Assembly: GCA_964632945.1 (NCBI GenBank) | Contig: CAZWCX010000220.1 | Location: forward strand, 1 to 7,992 | DNA length: 7,992 nucleotides | Direction: 5' to 3' | Source of the DNA: CAZWCX01 sp964632945 | GTDB taxonomy: Bacteria > Planctomycetota > MHYJ01 > WSZJ01 > CAZWCX01 | Shown here: positions 1 to 6,271 of the stretch, piece by piece | Layout: the number at the start of each line of letters is the position of its first letter | How positions within the stretch are numbered: position 1 is the stretch's first letter | The notes under the pieces: generated by a model | The model's database searches: none | The model's input: only the letters and a program-made list of their open reading frames with translations | What the model was told of the DNA's origin: nothing | Position numbers and translations under genes: made by a program

Positions 1-1
1 G

Positions 2-45
2 CGGATTTTTCACGAAGCCGCTGGCGCGGCTTCATGAATAATCCG
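2..45. repeat. long imperfect inverted repeat (hairpin) downstream of the minus-strand operon
   Basis: A perfect 8-bp GC-rich core (GAAGCCGC at 14-21 and GCGGCTTC at 26-33, loop TGGC) extends outwards through A/T-rich arms to positions 2 and 45. That gives 18 pairs of 20, with mismatches at 13/34 and 8/39. It lies about 115 bases beyond the stop of the cyclic-nucleotide-binding gene, so it may act as a transcription terminator or mRNA 3' end. Neither strand has a T-run directly after the stem, so a classical intrinsic terminator is not proven. A dispersed palindromic element is the alternative. Seen directly: the pairing. Inferred: the role. Confidence 0.5.
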
Positions 46-159
46 GGCTAGGGGACCGGCGCGGACGGCGTCACGCGACCGGAAAACCCGTCTCCCCGTG
101 GGGCGTCGCCTCGGCCGAAGCATCGCCTCGGTTTCCCGCGCGAGTCGCTGAACCACGGG
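46..159. other. short intergenic stretch, no gene recognised
   Basis: This lies between the edge hairpin and the end of the minus-strand operon. Open frames crossing it give only Arg/Pro/Gly-rich translations without a recognisable domain. The 9-mer CGGGCTAGG occurs at 44-52 and again at 156-164, the second copy spanning the TAG stop of the neighbouring gene. A 9-base match in DNA this GC-rich could be chance. Confidence 0.4.
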
Positions 160-627
160 CTAGGTCCAGGCGGGAAGCGTCGACCGGACCAGGGTCTGGA
201 TGGCGTCGTCCGCCGCGCGCAGGCGCAACGCCACGCGCCGGACGATGCCGCGGAGCACCTTGGCGCCCAGGGCGGGGTGCGCCTGGAAGAGGGCGTCGAG
301 ATCGGACTTGGCCATCACGAACAGAACGGTCCGGTCGGCGATCGAGGCGACGGCCGCGGTCGTGCGCGGCCGATCGTCGAAGAGCGCCAGTTCTCCGAAC
401 AACTGCCCGCGCTCCAATCGCGCCAGTCGGGTCTTCCCATCCGAGCGGACGAGGTCCACGCAGCCTTCGCGGACCAGATACAGGGACGTTCCCGGGTCGC
501 GTTCCTTGAAGACCAGGTCTCCCTTCGCCAGTGCGGTCTCCCGCGCGATGCCGCACAGGAGGTCCAGCTCGGGATCGGCAAGTTGCGCGAAGATGTCGAC
601 CTCGCGCAGGAAGGCCCGCTTCTGCAT
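160..627 (-). CDS. stand-alone cyclic nucleotide-binding (CRP/cNMP-type) domain protein
   Basis: The 155-residue protein is essentially one cNMP-binding jelly roll. It has a helical N-terminus (residues 1-30), beta strands in which KERDPGTSLYLVREG (41-55) resembles the usual cap-and-turn segment, and a phosphate-binding cassette GELALFDDRPRTTA (78-91) with the expected Glu79 and Arg88. A C-terminal helix follows (about 107-150). No helix-turn-helix, channel or kinase domain is present, so it is not a CRP/FNR transcription factor. It may be a soluble sensor or partner subunit. The ATG is supported by GGAGG at 632-636, 4 bases upstream. The start overlaps the TGA of the upstream toroid gene by one base (TGATG), which suggests translational coupling. 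The ligand (cAMP, cGMP or none) cannot be read from the sequence. Confidence in the domain is high; the physiological role is unknown. Confidence 0.9.
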   Translation of the reverse strand: MQKRAFLREVDIFAQLADPELDLLCGIARETALAKGDLVFKERDPGTSLYLVREGCVDLVRSDGKTRLARLERGQLFGELALFDDRPRTTAAVASIADRTVLFVMAKSDLDALFQAHPALGAKVLRGIVRRVALRLRAADDAIQTLVRSTLPAWT

Positions 628-1790
628 CAGTCCTCCGTGGTTTTCGGATGCTCCCCTTCGCCCAGCTCGTCGTCCGGCGTGGTCACGGCGGCGCGGCCGC
701 CGCCGTCGAGGGAGAGGGAGCGGGTGGCTCGTTTCAGGAACAGAACGGCGAAACAGGTGTCGGGCGCTCCGCCTCCCCAGGACCCGCCTTCCGTTTGCAG
801 GGAGAGCAAAACCTCCGCCCCTTCCCGGTACCAATCGCGACCCGAGAATCGCCGCACGTCGCACAGGACGCCCGCGCGTTCGAGCGAGTAGAGGTAGTAA
901 AAGTACCACGTGTCCTGCGGCCCGCCGCCGGCCGTCTCGCGTCCCGGGTGTTTCTTGACCGAGAACCGGCGCGCGAGCCAGGCGAGGCCGCGTTCGATCG
1001 ACTTGTCGATGCGGGACTCGCGTTTCGTCGCCCGGGCGCAGATTTCGAGCGCCGCCACGCCGGCGCACGTCATGCTCCCGTAGGACGAGCCGTCGTCGTC
1101 GCCGGAGTAGCCCCAGCCGCCGCTGGCTCCCTGCGTTCCCAGGAAATGGTCCCGTGACCGATGCCAGGTCTCCGTCGGCGCCTGCACGTTCGCCAGACGG
1201 GCGGCGTAGAGGCCGAGCAGCGCGAACTGGGTGTTGGAGTTGTCCCCCGCGACCTGGCTCGCCGGCCGGCGGCGGCGCAGCGTGATCGGGGCGAAGGGGG
1301 TCGGTTCGCTTCCGGTCGAGATCTTCGGCGGCTCGCCGCCGCGGGTCGTCGCCAGGCGAAAGTCGCCGTAGGACCATTGACCGTTCATGCTCTGGTTGTC
1401 CACCAGCCACTGGGCGCAATCGGCGATTCGCGTCTGGTAGCGGATGCGGTCCAGGTGCACGAGTGCGAGCGCCGTCACGGCCACGTTGTACGTGCTTTGC
1501 AGCGGCGAATGGAGCAGACGTTCCAAGTTGGGCTTGAGCGCGGCATGATCGCGGGGCCATCCGCCGTGCAGCAACGTGAGGACGCGCAGTTCGGACTCCG
1601 GATCGGTCGAAGCGACGCCTCCCGCGCCCGCCACGCCGGCGATGAACTCGCAGCCGCGCCGGATGGCCTGGTCCACGCGTCCCTGGAACTCGGCGTCCTT
1701 GTCCTTTTCCTCGCCTCCGACAAGCGGGCTGCCGGCGAGGAGGATGGCCGGGAGGAGCAGGCGCGACAGGAGGACGAGGGGAGAGCGCAT
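627..1790 (-). CDS. secreted squalene-cyclase/prenyltransferase-like alpha/alpha toroid protein
   Basis: 387 residues. An N-terminal signal peptide (Arg2, hydrophobic core about residues 4-20, likely cleavage near 25-27) is followed by an alpha/alpha-toroid of the prenyltransferase/squalene-oxidase repeat type. Repeat-like blocks are CAQWLVDNQSMNGQWSYG (125-142), GDNSNTQFALLGLYAARLA (182-200), GTQGASGGWGYSGDDDG (218-234), a WYFYYLYSLERAG segment (295-307), LQTEGGSWGG (331-340) and DTCFAVLFLKRA (344-355). These blocks resemble proteins I associate with Planctomycetota. No DXDD cyclase motif is visible, so terpenoid cyclase activity is unlikely; a binding or structural role outside the cytoplasm is inferred. 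The ATG at 1790 is chosen because it opens the signal peptide and has AGGAAAG (1796-1802) 5 bases upstream, overlapping the stop of the preceding gene. An upstream in-frame start near 1925 would lie inside the previous gene and bury the signal peptide. The intergenic gap is 10 bases. Confidence 0.88.
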   Translation of the reverse strand: MRSPLVLLSRLLLPAILLAGSPLVGGEEKDKDAEFQGRVDQAIRRGCEFIAGVAGAGGVASTDPESELRVLTLLHGGWPRDHAALKPNLERLLHSPLQSTYNVAVTALALVHLDRIRYQTRIADCAQWLVDNQSMNGQWSYGDFRLATTRGGEPPKISTGSEPTPFAPITLRRRRPASQVAGDNSNTQFALLGLYAARLANVQAPTETWHRSRDHFLGTQGASGGWGYSGDDDGSSYGSMTCAGVAALEICARATKRESRIDKSIERGLAWLARRFSVKKHPGRETAGGGPQDTWYFYYLYSLERAGVLCDVRRFSGRDWYREGAEVLLSLQTEGGSWGGGAPDTCFAVLFLKRATRSLSLDGGGRAAVTTPDDELGEGEHPKTTED

Positions 1791-1800
1791 CGAGTCTTTC

Positions 1801-4158
1801 CTACTTTCGGGGCGACGGTCGCATCGGGCGGCCCGCGCCGGGGAGGCCGGCGAGGATCCCGCCGCCTTCCGCCTGAAGGGCGAGGGCGGTGATCGCGGTG
1901 GCGTAGACCCGGCCGCCGCTTCCACCCCAGGGCCCGAGCGGCGGCCAGCTCCCCTGCGCGCAACCCACGGAGACCTGACGCTCCAAAGCGACTCGCGCCA
2001 GGTCCGATTGCCAGGTTGCCTTCTCTTTGTGCGTGACGCGCGCCAGCGCGAGCGAGCCGAAAAACCAGCCGATCATGTCCGCTTCCTCGCCGTCCGCGCC
2101 CCAACTCGGGCGTTGACCCACGATCAGGGCGATCGATCCGGCGGGAGCCGTCGGGGCGGGGTCGGCGGAGCAGAGCAGGCGGCAGACCGTGCCGATCGCC
2201 GTGGTCGCTTCGCGCGGGGGGAACTTGTCGAGGCCGTCTTCCGGGCGCGAACCCAGATCGAGGGGCGACTGGTACCCGACGTGCCCTGAGGGGTCCGTGA
2301 CGGTCTGCAGGAACCCGAGGACCCGCGCGAAGGCGGGGGCGGGAATCTCGAAGCCGGCCATGCGCGCGCGTACGAGAGCGAGGACGGCCCAACCGGTGAC
2401 CGACGTGTCCGATTCGGTTTCGGCGGGTTTGTAACGCCAGCCGCCGCGCAGGGTCTGTGCGGCGAGGAGATAGTGGGTGGCCCGCTCGGCCGGCGCGCGC
2501 AACGCGGGGGTGCGTTTTTGCGCGTAGGCCTGACAGAGCGCGGCGGTGGCGATCGCGTGGGAGTACATGAACTTTCCGCGCGGCGGAGCGAGGGCCCCGT
2601 CGGGGGCCTGTCCGGCGGCCAGTCGCATGAGCGCGGCGCGGATCTCGGCGCCGTAGGGACCGTCGCCCTGGGTGTATCCTGCACCGAGAAACGCGAGCAC
2701 GGCCAATCCGGTGATGCCCGGATCGTGGATCGCTTTCCCGGGTCCAATGCAGGCAGGATCTCCGCACGAGTCCGCGAAGCCCGCCGTGGACCACCCCCCT
2801 TCGGGGCTCTGGTGCTCCGCCAGCCAGCGCAGGGCGTTCTCGATCGCCTCGCGCCGGCCGGGATCGCCGATCTCGGCGCGGAAATCTCGCTGGTTGCGCG
2901 CGGAGGCAAGGCCGTCGGAGCGAAAACCGGAACTTGCGTGCATCGGGCCGGGGCGTTCCCAGGTCGGCGTCGTCGCGACGTGAGCCGGGCGCCCCAGCCA
3001 CTTCGACGAAGTCGCGGTCGGGAGGTTTTCCCGCAGGTCGGTTTCGTGCGCGTCCTCGGGTGAGTCCGCGACCGGTTCGGGACGTCGGGATTGGAGCGCC
3101 TTGCGCCCGAGATCCGCATCGTGGGCCGAGAGTCCGACCACGAACGTCGCCGGAGTCTTGATGTACTGGTACGAAACGATGATTCCGGACAGAAGGAAGA
3201 GGATGGCCGCATGCGCGCCGAGAGAGAGCAGCCAGGCCGGGGCGTGCGCGCGTCGGCGCGGGGCAGAGTCGGCCGGCGCCGCCGGTGCGGGGGAGGGAGC
3301 GAAGAAGGCGGCCGCCGTGTTGATCGCCCCGGTGCGGACGTTTGCGCCCCCGGTGATTCGGCCTACCCTGGTCCGACCCGACTCCGCGGAGACGGTGGCG
3401 AGGTCGGTCTCGCCGGTCGGGAGTGCCTGCACGGGGCGGAACAGAGGAAGTGTGACCCGCACTCGGAGAGGGAGCGTGACCGGTCGGACGTCGGGGGTCG
3501 GTTCATCGGTCCCGGGCTCGACCGTGACCCCGTACGCGGGGGCTGGGGAAGCCATCGGGGGCGCCGCGGGCAGAGGGGAGACCGGCGCATCCGGGTCGAC
3601 GGGCAACGGGGGAGCAAGACGGGCAAGGGAGTCGATGGGTGTCTGCGCTCCCACCGGCGCCGAGGCGCCGGTCGGCAAGGACTCCGTCCGCCGGGCCACC
3701 GGGCCGAAGGCGATGGCGGACGACATCGAAGCGGTCTCCGCCGGCGATGGCGATTCCATCCGCGGATCGTTCGTCACGGAGGAGAGGCCGGTCCCCGACC
3801 CCGTGTCCGATTCGGGAGGCAAGCCCGGGTTGCTCGCGTCCGCGATCGCGGGCTGGATTACGGACGGAGGGGCCAGGGTGATGTGAACTCCGATTTCCGT
3901 ACGACCCACCCGGATCACGTCGCCGTCCTGGAGAGCCCGGCTGTGGACCTCCTCCAGATTGACCGTCGTCCCGTTTCGACTGTCGGCGTCGCGCAGGAGC
4001 CAGTGGCCGCTTCGGTACGTGACCACACAATGAATGCGGGAGGCCGAAGTGTCGTCGAGGGGGAGGACGCACTCACTGTCGCGCCCGATGGTGACGGTCC
4101 GGTCCGGCCCGAAACGAAAGCGTCGCTGGGAGTGGGCGCGCACTTCCAATTCGAGCAT
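1801..4158 (-). CDS. FHA domain / proline-rich linker / transmembrane / squalene-cyclase-like toroid membrane protein
   Basis: 785 residues. An N-terminal FHA domain (about 1-95) carries the phosphothreonine-recognition signatures IGRDSE (24-29), SASRIH (38-43) and DSRNGTTVN (59-67). A low-complexity Pro/Ala/Ser/Thr linker follows (about 97-300). Basic RRRAH (301-305) precedes one hydrophobic segment (about 308-333), implying a cytoplasmic FHA and an extracytoplasmic C-terminus by the positive-inside rule. After a second linker comes an alpha/alpha toroid (about 435-762) with repeat-like pieces LRWLAEHQSPEGGWS, LAAGQAPDGAL, LLAAQTLRGGWRYKP, DTSVTGWAVLAL and CAQGSWPPLGPWG. No DXDD motif is seen, so it is probably not a cyclase. 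The ATG at 4158 has GGAGG 8 bases upstream and begins directly at the FHA; an in-frame GTG at 4206 would add 16 residues and has no better support. It is the first gene of the three-gene unit. Function inferred: phosphopeptide-dependent signalling or scaffolding coupled to an extracytoplasmic toroid. Confidence 0.9.
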   Translation of the reverse strand: MLELEVRAHSQRRFRFGPDRTVTIGRDSECVLPLDDTSASRIHCVVTYRSGHWLLRDADSRNGTTVNLEEVHSRALQDGDVIRVGRTEIGVHITLAPPSVIQPAIADASNPGLPPESDTGSGTGLSSVTNDPRMESPSPAETASMSSAIAFGPVARRTESLPTGASAPVGAQTPIDSLARLAPPLPVDPDAPVSPLPAAPPMASPAPAYGVTVEPGTDEPTPDVRPVTLPLRVRVTLPLFRPVQALPTGETDLATVSAESGRTRVGRITGGANVRTGAINTAAAFFAPSPAPAAPADSAPRRRAHAPAWLLSLGAHAAILFLLSGIIVSYQYIKTPATFVVGLSAHDADLGRKALQSRRPEPVADSPEDAHETDLRENLPTATSSKWLGRPAHVATTPTWERPGPMHASSGFRSDGLASARNQRDFRAEIGDPGRREAIENALRWLAEHQSPEGGWSTAGFADSCGDPACIGPGKAIHDPGITGLAVLAFLGAGYTQGDGPYGAEIRAALMRLAAGQAPDGALAPPRGKFMYSHAIATAALCQAYAQKRTPALRAPAERATHYLLAAQTLRGGWRYKPAETESDTSVTGWAVLALVRARMAGFEIPAPAFARVLGFLQTVTDPSGHVGYQSPLDLGSRPEDGLDKFPPREATTAIGTVCRLLCSADPAPTAPAGSIALIVGQRPSWGADGEEADMIGWFFGSLALARVTHKEKATWQSDLARVALERQVSVGCAQGSWPPLGPWGGSGGRVYATAITALALQAEGGGILAGLPGAGRPMRPSPRK

Positions 4159-4166
4159 CGTGGGTG

Positions 4167-4171
4167 CCTCC
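4167..4171 (-). promoter_or_regulatory. ribosome binding site deciding the start of the FHA gene
   Basis: GGAGG on the minus strand lies 8 bases before the ATG at 4158. It favours this start over the in-frame GTG at 4206, which lies upstream of the site. Confidence 0.7.
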
Positions 4172-4282
4172 GCGATCACAGCCCTCACCCCCGGATCGCA
4201 AATCACGCGCCCAGATCATCCATGCAATCCCACGTTGGACGTCTGGTCACGAAAAACCACCCAACTCGGTACTGAATCGTTG

Positions 4283-4311
4283 TTTCGAGAGTCGAGGTCC
4301 TGATGTAAAAT
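4283..4311 (+). promoter_or_regulatory. weak candidate sigma70-type promoter for the YccF gene
   Basis: TTTCGA at 4283-4288 and TAAAAT at 4306-4311 are spaced by 17 bases. The -10 is good and the -35 is poor. Transcription would start about 130 bases before the YccF ATG. This is pattern matching only. Confidence 0.25.
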
Positions 4312-4343
4312 GGTCGTGCGTACGTTCGAGGGACGCCTGGGGT

Positions 4344-4360
4344 CTGGTTCTGTCAACCAG
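4344..4360. repeat. short inverted repeat, possible operator or leader hairpin
   Basis: CTGGTT (4344-4349) and AACCAG (4355-4360) form a perfect 6-bp inverted repeat around the 5-base spacer CTGTC. It sits downstream of the candidate YccF promoter and about 90 bases before the ATG. It could be a regulator site or an mRNA hairpin. No U-run follows, so it is not a typical terminator. Chance occurrence is possible. Confidence 0.3.
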
Positions 4361-4449
4361 GTTTACAGGGCAGATCGCCGCTCGGCGTTGAATCGTATCA
4401 CGCGCTCGAATCCGGTGTCAACCGCACCCCCGTGTGGAGTTCGAGGATC

Positions 4450-4836
4450 ATGAGCCTGCTGGGAAACATCTTGTGGCTGGTGGCGGGTGGACTGATTCAA
4501 AGCCTGCTGTGGATGCTGGGTGGGGTCCTCTTGTGTTGTACCATCGTCGGCTTGCCCTTGGGTCTGCAGGCGATCCGATTCGGCAAGTCGATGCTCGCGC
4601 CCTTCGGCAAGGTCTACTACGAGCACCCGGACGCGAACAGCTTCCTGCGGGTCGTGTTCAACATCATCTGGCTTCTGACGTTTGGCTGGAGCCTGGCGAT
4701 GCTACACCTGGGTTGGGCCGGGGCCTGTGCGGTTACCGTCATTGGCATTCCGTTTGCGCTCCAGCACATCAAGCTGATCCCGATCGCCTTGATGCCGTTT
4801 GGGCGGGAGTTGCGCTCGGTCGACGCGGCCTCTTGA
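4450..4836 (+). CDS. yccF: YccF-family inner-membrane protein
   Basis: 128 residues, a little shorter than the roughly 148 of E. coli YccF as I recall it. The protein is an obvious internal duplication. Residues about 5-54 (GNILWLVAGG through TIVGLPLGLQ to LAPFGK) are repeated at about 69-119 (VFNIIWLLTFGW through VTVIGIPFAL to LMPFGRE). Each half contains a Trp-rich hydrophobic segment, an [IV][VI]G[LI]P turn and a closing PFG[KR]. The sequence therefore encodes a small integral membrane protein of the YccF (DUF307) family, whose molecular function is not established. The ATG at 4450 is chosen because it starts directly at the conserved domain; GGAG at 4436-4439 is a modest ribosome site 10 bases upstream. 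An in-frame GTG at 4432 would add six residues. It is a single gene flanked by intergenic regions and shows no link in sequence to the neighbouring operons. Confidence 0.9.
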   Translation: MSLLGNILWLVAGGLIQSLLWMLGGVLLCCTIVGLPLGLQAIRFGKSMLAPFGKVYYEHPDANSFLRVVFNIIWLLTFGWSLAMLHLGWAGACAVTVIGIPFALQHIKLIPIALMPFGRELRSVDAAS

Positions 4837-4915
4837 ATCATGGTCAGGTGGCTCGTGCAATCTGTATCTGGTAAAAGGGTTCAGTCCGCATTTTCTCGAA
4901 ACGCATGATTATTAC

Positions 4916-4943
4916 TTGACGAGTCCAGCGAGCGGTATATAAT
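4916..4943 (+). promoter_or_regulatory. near-consensus sigma70-type promoter of the minor pilin operon
   Basis: TTGACG (4916-4921) and TATAAT (4938-4943) are separated by 16 bases. The -10 is a perfect consensus, the -35 matches five of six, and an A/T-rich stretch lies just upstream (about 4905-4915). Transcription should begin near 4949-4951, about 120 bases before the chosen start of the first pilin gene. It is the strongest promoter-like signal in the window and stands out against the GC-rich background. Confidence 0.75.
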
Positions 4944-4985
4944 TATGCACAGACCTGCGGCATCGATCAGTCGACCCGTTGGATG

Positions 4986-5004
4986 AGGCAAGCATGCCTT
5001 GCCT
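4986..5004 (+). promoter_or_regulatory. leader hairpin between the pilin promoter and the first pilin gene
   Basis: AGGCAAG (4986-4992) pairs perfectly with CTTGCCT (4998-5004) around a five-base CATGC loop, about 36-55 bases after the predicted transcription start. A short pyrimidine-rich tract (TTCTCC) follows. It could stabilise the message, act as a weak attenuator or bind a regulator. No riboswitch family is recognised. Confidence 0.35.
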
Positions 5005-5069
5005 TTCTCCAAGCGGCGAGGGATTCGATGGACTTGGCGATAGACGCGTGTCTACGGAAAGGGCTGCCG

Positions 5070-5552
5070 ATGACGAACCTGCAACCTCCTGGGAAGCCGC
5101 CCCGAGGGTTATCCACCCATCGGGGAGGGTTCTGCCACGCGCGGGCGGATGGCGGATTTTCCATGGTGGAATTGATGGCGGCGGCCGCCGTCCTTGCCAT
5201 CGCGGTCATGGGGCTGATGGGGACGATTACCTACAGCATGAGAGCCGACATGGCCTCGGATGAGACGATTACGGCCATGCACGGCGCGCGTGAAATCGCC
5301 GAGGAGATCGGTTCCCTTTCAAGCACGGCGGACGTCCTGGCGCGCTGGAACAACGCAAACTTCGATGTCCCTGGCTTGGTGCCTCAGGCCCCGGGCGGTC
5401 GGGTAGGCCTCGTGACGATCGTTCAGACCGCGGTTCCGGCAACCCCTCCCGCCATCGCGCAGACGCTGCTGGACGTGCGGATTACGATTTCCTGGTCCGG
5501 CGCTCTCGGAAACCGAACGTATCAGATCCCGCTGCAGCTCACCAACCACTGA
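5070..5552 (+). CDS. PilV-like minor pilin (type IV prepilin-like protein)
   Basis: 160 residues from the chosen start. The prepilin signature is GG/FSMVEL at residues 28-35: cleavage after Gly29 by the prepilin peptidase, Phe at +1 (to be N-methylated) and Glu34 at +5. The hydrophobic alpha-1 segment is MAAAAVLAIAVMGLMGTITY. The AVMGLMGTITYS stretch and the order of genes suggest the PilV/GspI-like class. After the helix (ending near residue 75) comes a small beta-rich globular part. The start is uncertain. The ATG at 5070 has AAGGG (5059-5063) 6 bases upstream and gives a rather long, basic 29-residue leader. An ATG at 5028 has GAGGG (5018-5022) 5 bases upstream and would lengthen the leader by 14 residues; an ATG at 4983 lacks a good ribosome site. 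It is the first gene of a minor pilin operon and should sit in the inner membrane before pilus or pseudopilus assembly. Confidence 0.85.
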   Translation: MTNLQPPGKPPRGLSTHRGGFCHARADGGFSMVELMAAAAVLAIAVMGLMGTITYSMRADMASDETITAMHGAREIAEEIGSLSSTADVLARWNNANFDVPGLVPQAPGGRVGLVTIVQTAVPATPPAIAQTLLDVRITISWSGALGNRTYQIPLQLTNH

Positions 5553-5645
5553 ACGACGGGATGAGTGGATTCCCGGGTTCCGAACCGGCAAGCCTGTGGT
5601 GCCGGGTCGGCGGAGAGTCAGGGTTGTTCCAACAGGATGGGTCCC

Positions 5646-6212
5646 ATGAGCCGACGACGAATGGAATCGGGCGTCACCCTGGTCGAGATGATGGTCTCGG
5701 TGGCCGTCCTGGCGATCCTGCTCTCGATCGTCATGACCATCCTGATCAGCACCAACAATGCGTACAACGCGGAGGTCGTCATCGTCGATCTGGAGCAGCA
5801 CTCCCGTTGGGTGATGGATCGCTTCGTGGAGGACGTCCGGGCGTCCGTCGCGAGCACCCGCGTCATCAACGTGGTCGGGAATGACGTGACCATCTCGATG
5901 AGGCGAAACGCAGGCTACTTCGGCGGCGCCGTCCAGTTGGGAAACACCGTTACCTATCAGACCGAGATGTTTCCGGGGGAAGTGGACGACGGCGTGGACA
6001 ATAACGGCAACAACCTCATCGATGAGCGCCAATTGGTGCGGATCGAGGGGGCGAGCCGCAGCGTGATTTCCCCCTGGGTGGAAGAGGGGGGCTTCGTGCT
6101 CGTCGATCGCGTTACGATGCTGGACGCCACCATCCGGTTGAGAAACATCGACGGCAACAACAATGTTCACCAGAGGACGATGAACGCAAGCGTGCAGTTC
6201 CGGAACCCGTAG
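5646..6212 (+). CDS. PilW-like minor pilin (type IV prepilin-like protein)
   Basis: 188 residues. The short, basic leader MSRRRMESG is followed by VTLVEMMVSVAVLAILLSIVM: predicted cleavage after Gly9, Glu14 at +5, then a typical hydrophobic helix (about 13-36). The C-terminal part (about 55-188) is a beta-rich pilin head. An acidic, Asn/Gly-rich insertion DDGVDNNGNNLIDE (114-127) resembles calcium-binding loops in which Asp/Asn at regular spacing coordinate the metal; this is inference. Length, motif and position between PilV-like and PilX-like genes fit PilW/GspJ-like minor pilins. The ATG at 5646 is chosen for AGGA (5634-5637) 8 bases upstream and for the ordinary leader length. An in-frame ATG at 5565 would give an unusually long leader. 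The 93-base gap from the previous stop shows no separate promoter I would defend. Confidence 0.87.
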   Translation: MSRRRMESGVTLVEMMVSVAVLAILLSIVMTILISTNNAYNAEVVIVDLEQHSRWVMDRFVEDVRASVASTRVINVVGNDVTISMRRNAGYFGGAVQLGNTVTYQTEMFPGEVDDGVDNNGNNLIDERQLVRIEGASRSVISPWVEEGGFVLVDRVTMLDATIRLRNIDGNNNVHQRTMNASVQFRNP

Positions 6213-6257
6213 GGACCGGCGCGGCGGCGAAGCGTGCACCGATACCCCAGGTTCTCG

Positions 6258-6264
6258 AAAGGAG
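6258..6264 (+). promoter_or_regulatory. strong ribosome binding site of the PilX-like gene
   Basis: AAAGGAG lies 7 bases before the ATG at 6272 and fixes the start of the long open frame that runs off the window. Confidence 0.75.
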
Positions 6265-6271
6265 TCTTCGC

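Larger units (their letters stand above)
4159..4449. promoter_or_regulatory. divergent intergenic region between the FHA operon and the YccF gene
   Basis: This 291-base gap separates two divergently transcribed units, so promoters for both must lie here or overlap it. It is AT-richer than the flanking genes around 4240-4315. On the plus strand, TAAAAT (4306-4311) preceded 17 bases upstream by TTTCGA (4283-4288) is a weak candidate promoter. On the minus strand I could not pick out a convincing -35/-10 pair. The plus strand also holds the inverted repeat at 4344-4360. Confidence 0.45.

Noticed and set aside
71..556. Minus-strand frame of 161 codons overlapping the cNMP gene
   Set aside because: Low-complexity Arg/Gly/Pro translation in a different frame from the recognisable domain.
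160..1560. A single 466-codon minus-strand frame that would fuse the cNMP domain to a longer N-terminus
   Set aside because: The part upstream of residue 312 is an Arg/Pro-rich out-of-frame reading of the toroid gene. The ATG at 627 has its own GGAGG and begins the domain directly.
1801..4158. Squalene-hopene cyclase or protein prenyltransferase enzyme for the toroid domains
   Set aside because: No DXDD motif or convincing zinc ligand set is seen, and both toroids are predicted outside the cytoplasm.
3091..4275. Long plus-strand open frames opposite the FHA gene
   Set aside because: Arg/Gly-rich translations without motifs; the minus strand encodes clear FHA, linker, membrane and toroid segments here.
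4836..4910. AATCATG and CATGATT inverted repeat after the YccF gene as a terminator
   Set aside because: Only 7 bp with 61 bases between the arms, AT-rich stem and no T-run; more likely chance.
5576..5586. GGTTC-C-GAACC palindrome between the first two pilin genes, recalling a tRNA T-arm
   Set aside because: There is no acceptor stem, anticodon arm or D-arm around it, and the loop is a single base.
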